NCBI RefSeq assembly: GCF_015832195.1
Contig: NC_052045.1
Span: forward strand, 1,922,001 to 1,986,000
Reading direction: 5' to 3'
DNA from: Motacilla alba alba
Taxonomy: Eukaryota; Chordata; Aves; Passeriformes; Motacillidae
DNA: 64,000 bases
Part shown: in pieces, positions 60,622 to 64,000 of the stretch
Position numbering within the stretch: position 1 is the first letter of the stretch
Layout: each line of letters opens with the position of its first letter
The notes under the pieces: generated by a model
Seen by the model: only the letters and a program-made list of their open reading frames with translations
What the model was told of the DNA's origin: nothing
Database searches by the model: none
Translations under genes and position numbers: made by a program

Positions 60622-61383
60622 GTGTCACACTGCAGGGACAGGGACTGGAGTTTTCTGCTCTTGGCTCCCAGACCTCTTGGAGGAAGGCAAGGTCAGTGTT
60701 TGCAAGCTCAAGCCCAGCTCTTACCCTGCCTGCTTGGGGCACAGGAACACAGCCACAGAATCACAGGCTGGTTTGGGCTGGACAGACCTTTAATGTCACC
60801 AGTCCCATGGGCAGGGACACCTTCTGCTACCCTGATCCAGCCTGGCCTGGGACACTGCCAGGATCAGGGGCAGCCACAGCTGCTCTGGGGATTGATGTTT
60901 GTCTCTGCTGTGCTCAGTGTGGTTGTTACCAGCAGTAGGATGTGTCTCAGTGCACACTGCAGTGTTTTATCTTGTGCCTGGGTGTCTGTTGTGCTCGCTC
61001 CCACCGCTGACGTGTGCTACAAAGCCAGGGGGTTGTGCTCAATGACCCTGTGCCACAAGGGCAGGGAGTTCATCCACCCGGAAAGCTGCCTTGGGATGTG
61101 TCGCGGGATTGCTGCTGATTTCAGCGCTACTGCAGTGAAACCTCCATCCAAAATCATGAGCGGGGAGCCAAGTTCTCTGCCAGGTGGCAAGATGAGAAGG
61201 TTCCAGGGGTGGCAGTGGCCTTGGCTTTGGGTTCCTGTGATGTGCTGGCGTGTGCAGGGTGGCAACAGTTACCCCTTGGTTCTCATTCTGTCCATTTCAA
61301 CGAGAGGTGCTCACCTTGCTGTAGTGGCTGTTCTACTTCACTTGCTCCAAGGACACATATCTGACTATCCAAATCTGCTTTAA
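60622..61383 (+). other. 253-codon open frame spanning antisense CR1, probably spurious
   Basis: This is the longest frame in the window outside the minisatellite. Codons from about 44 to 90 are antisense CR1 sequence (60753-60890), which is stop-poor in this orientation. The remaining 160 or so codons to 61383 lie in unique GC-richer sequence and include several Cys and Trp residues, but no known motif. There is no Kozak-like or splice evidence. A spurious frame is most likely; a lineage-specific transcript with exonised CR1 is a less likely alternative. Confidence 0.15.
60753..60890 (-). mobile_element. CR1 retrotransposon 3' fragment (antisense)
   Basis: CACAGAATCACAGGCTGGTT, TGGGCTGGACAGACCTTTAA, CCCATGGGCAGGGACACCTT and CCTGGCCTGGGACACTGCCA follow the reverse-complement order of the CR1 3' end. 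About 140 bp are retained, embedded in the 253-codon frame. Confidence 0.9.
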
Positions 61384-63851
61384 CCTTTCATTAAGAGAAG
61401 AAAAAGTGCTTTATAGGAGGCAAGCATCTAGCCTAGGATTTCTTTCAATTAGCAACTGATCAATATATAGAATAACTGTTTATTTCCCTCCATAACACTC
61501 TTTTCTTTTAAAGCTACTTAAACTCATCTCTCCATTCTCATTTCTTCCCTAGGATTTTCGTATGATCACAGAGCTTTGAAGCTGTCTCTGTGATTGTAAT
61601 TTTCTTTTATTTCCAGTAGGCTGTAGGGCATAGTAGACTGGTGTGATAATAATGGCCCTAATTGAGATAAAGTTTAATGGTTTTTCTCACATGCTTCATC
61701 ATTAGGCCAGTGGCACATTTTATTGTCATCTTTTCTCCGTGGTTGTTGTGTTAGCTGGTCCTAATTATAATTAAATGTTTCAAGGCTAGGTAGAATAACA
61801 CCTCTTTTAGTGGGGTTTTTTCCCCTCCTCTTCTTTTTCCTCACCATTATAAAGGTTGAAATCCCTCCTGCTGACCATCATATGGAACAAAATATTTCTA
61901 TTTATCAACTGGTTTTTCTCATTCAGTTCATGGCAAAACAGTTTGTATATAGCTCATCAAATCTGCTAATCATATTTGACCAATATTTAAGAGATATCTA
62001 GGCAATCAAGGAATGAAATATATCTCATGGACAATTGTAACCCTTAGAACGCCCTTATTGCAAGGAAGGAAAATTTCTTTCATTTCTGAAATGGTCAATC
62101 ACGTCTGTAGTGGTCCTTAAGAAACAGAATTTTTAAAAAATCCTGATTTATCCTCAAGTTCCTCGTTCTGATTATCAGTGTGGTAGTAGCACTCTGCAGG
62201 TTTCGAGAGGATAATATCTCCTAAAGGGTACATTTACTTTTAAACCAGCAGCTGAATGAATCTTGTGCAGTCAGTCCTGTTTTTCTTGCAATTATGTTGT
62301 CTGTGCAGGAGAATGGCTGAATACAAAATGTGTGCTGGCTGGTTCACAGGAACAGAATTAGTTTTCTGGTGAATATTGTAATATTAAGAAGGTGCCTTGA
62401 GAGAGCAGCTCCTGAATTCATGAGAAGTGAAAGGGTTGTTAGGATGCATATTTAAAGTATTACTCAGTGTATTCATCAGGCTTTAGTTCCAAACTGGCCA
62501 TTCCTTGTGGACAGCAGTGCAGTTCTGTTCTTTAAAGCACATTCCTGAAGGGATTAAAAATTAAGCTTGTCTGTGGCCCTGTCGAAAATACAAAGTCTGT
62601 GGACAGACTGCACACCAACATTTGATGAAAAAACTAGTGAAGGCTTACCTGTGCTGATATGAGGCATAATGATTGCACCTCTTAGCAGCCCTGAATAAAT
62701 AAATAGAATTGGCATCTGAAGCTCCTTGCAGGAGCTGTGTCTTGGACCTGCTGCAGCAGCCAGGCTTTGGAGGCATCCCAAAGAGCTAAGGGATGAATAC
62801 GGGCAGAAAGGGGAACTGCAATTAAAGGCCACCAAGAATTTTTGTGTATTTCCTGTAGGTTACAATTTTAGGACAAGAAGTGATGACAAAAATTCTTTAG
62901 TTGAATTCTGAGAGGCCGCGTGGCCCTACCCCTGTGTATGCTAACAGCACATTTCTCTCTGTGTACAAAGGCTTTCCCCTAAAGCTCTCTCAGCTTCTAT
63001 CCAACTCAAACACTGTTAGTTTATGCTCTACATTTGTGTTTTCCATCCCTTAGTCAGGCTCCCCAGCCGTGCTGGCCTTTGCTGGGTCCTTCCTGTGATG
63101 GCAGCCGTGGTGCCAATGGCAATAATGGCAGTAATCATTCTGGGGGCAGGTTCATGCTCAGGTGCATCACTGCAGGTAAGGCAGGCCACAGGAACACCTC
63201 TGCAGCTCTCTCTTCAGAGCAGTTCCAGGTTCACAGATCCCTTTCCTTCCTCCTGTTTGTGTGTCAGCAGTCTAAACAGCCTTGGCAAACCGTGTGAGCA
63301 AATGTGCCAACCCGGCTCTCCTCCTTGGAGCTGTGTCCTGGCCTCTCCAGATGGATTCCTGGGAGTCTAATTCAGGCAGTACAGTGAAAACAGGGAGCTT
63401 TGAGTGAAAAATTCAGTGAATACAGTGACAACAGGCTCGGAGGGAGAATCTCCTGAAACAGGAGGTGTCACTTCTCGCAGGTACTCAAAGCTCAGATCTA
63501 CATGCTAAGCAGGGCTTTACTTGCACACTTTTATTTTAAAAAGCAGCAGGTATTTTTGGGCAACACTGCCAGGAGACAACAGCTAGCTGTAAGTGTGTTC
63601 AGTTTAAAATAAATAGATCTGAATTTCTCTGGAATAAAATTTTCATGTTGGATGCAGACCCCCAGAATGTAAGCATGTCTTTTTTTTCACTTGGGATTTT
63701 CCACAAATGTAGCTCTGATTTTAATTCTCTTGCTTGCATGTCAAGTTTGTTTGCAGCTGCTGTGTTCTTAAATCTGAATATGGGCTTTCAATACTTTTAA
63801 AATGCAGTTGTGAGCTTGGCTTTAAGCTGGGTTTCAAAGCAGAAGACGCAG
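60891..63851. other. Non-coding stretch with one regulatory-looking patch
   Basis: Beyond the tail of the 253-codon frame, frames are at most 115 codons (63023-63370). The interval 61605-61790 is AT-rich unique sequence with TGGCCCTAATTGAGATAAAG and CCTAATTATAATTAAATG, which could be a non-coding element. No repeat family is recognised here. Confidence 0.5.
61605..61790. promoter_or_regulatory. Candidate conserved non-coding element (unverified)
   Basis: Non-repetitive sequence has CTAATTGAGATAAAG (TAATTG plus a GATAA core) and CTAATTATAATTAAA within 150 bases. The combination of homeodomain-type and GATA-type words suggests possible enhancer sequence. The call rests on motif density only. 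Confidence 0.25.
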
Positions 63852-63940
63852 CCATGGCAGAGGGGTAAGAACACGATCATTTTTAAGGCCCTTCCAGCCC
63901 AAACCTTTGTAGGACTTTAGGCTGGGTCTGTGATATTCAG
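63852..63940 (+). mobile_element. CR1 retrotransposon 3' fragment (sense)
   Basis: CCATGGCAGAGGGGTAAGAA, then CGATCATTTTTAAGGC, then CCTTCCAGCCCAAACC follow the sense order of the CR1 3' end. A decayed tail with TCTGTGATATTCAG follows. Under 100 bp remain. Confidence 0.85.
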
Positions 63941-64000
63941 GTCCAGTGTTCATCATGGTTCATCCTTTGCAGTGCCATCTGGTGTCAATTAAAGAAAGCT

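Noticed and set aside
1..64000. CRISPR arrays, bacterial operons, ribosome binding sites, rRNA or tRNA genes
   Set aside because: The sequence is vertebrate in character. No spaced identical repeats of CRISPR type, no tRNA B-box with a fitting cloverleaf and no rRNA-like block were seen by eye.

Overview
The window is 64 kb of vertebrate nuclear DNA with no exon, RNA gene or complete mobile-element gene that I can support. It is almost certainly from a bird. At least six fragments of the avian CR1 non-LTR retrotransposon can be recognised from the diagnostic 3' end, which reads as GGTTTGGGTTGGAAGGGACC-like on the antisense strand and as CTTCCAGCCCAAACC-like on the sense strand. Two solo LTRs belong to a family I associate with songbird genomes (TG...CA ends, shared internal blocks, near-matching 5-bp flanks), which makes a passerine likely. 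A third, older LTR fragment resembles an avian ERVL-type LTR. Family names come from memory and were not searched.

Layout. 1-16.6 kb is ordinary intergenic or intronic sequence. It holds a 40-base T tract (2500-2539), a C11/A-rich stretch (4452-4536), a GC-richer block (about 6.54-7.57 kb), two AT-rich low-complexity patches (9.63-9.73 and 12.96-13.30 kb) and weak CR1 remnants. 16.63-17.14 kb is the most striking object: a minisatellite of about 42 units of 10-14 bp (GGC plus a T tract) arranged in five subtype blocks, followed directly by an antisense CR1 fragment. 18.5-33.4 kb contains two CR1 fragments (18.5 and 31.1 kb) and the two related solo LTRs (20.8-21.2 and 33.0-33.4 kb). 33.4-51 kb is mostly unique sequence with an old LTR piece at 41.0 kb, two AT-rich satellites (40.3 and 50.4 kb) and an AT-rich block with four TTAATTA cores (40.56-40.92 kb). 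51.6-64 kb holds three further clear CR1 fragments, another AT-rich candidate non-coding element (58.9-59.4 kb) and two adjacent plus-strand reading frames (60.04-61.38 kb) that are the longest outside simple repeats.

Nearly all open frames are 60-135 codons and appear on both strands in overlapping positions, as expected by chance at this composition. The two longest (270 and 247 codons, opposite strands) are artefacts of the stop-free minisatellite. I see no genes working together. The window reads as a gene desert or the interior of a very large intron, with possible regulatory elements that only cross-species alignment can confirm.
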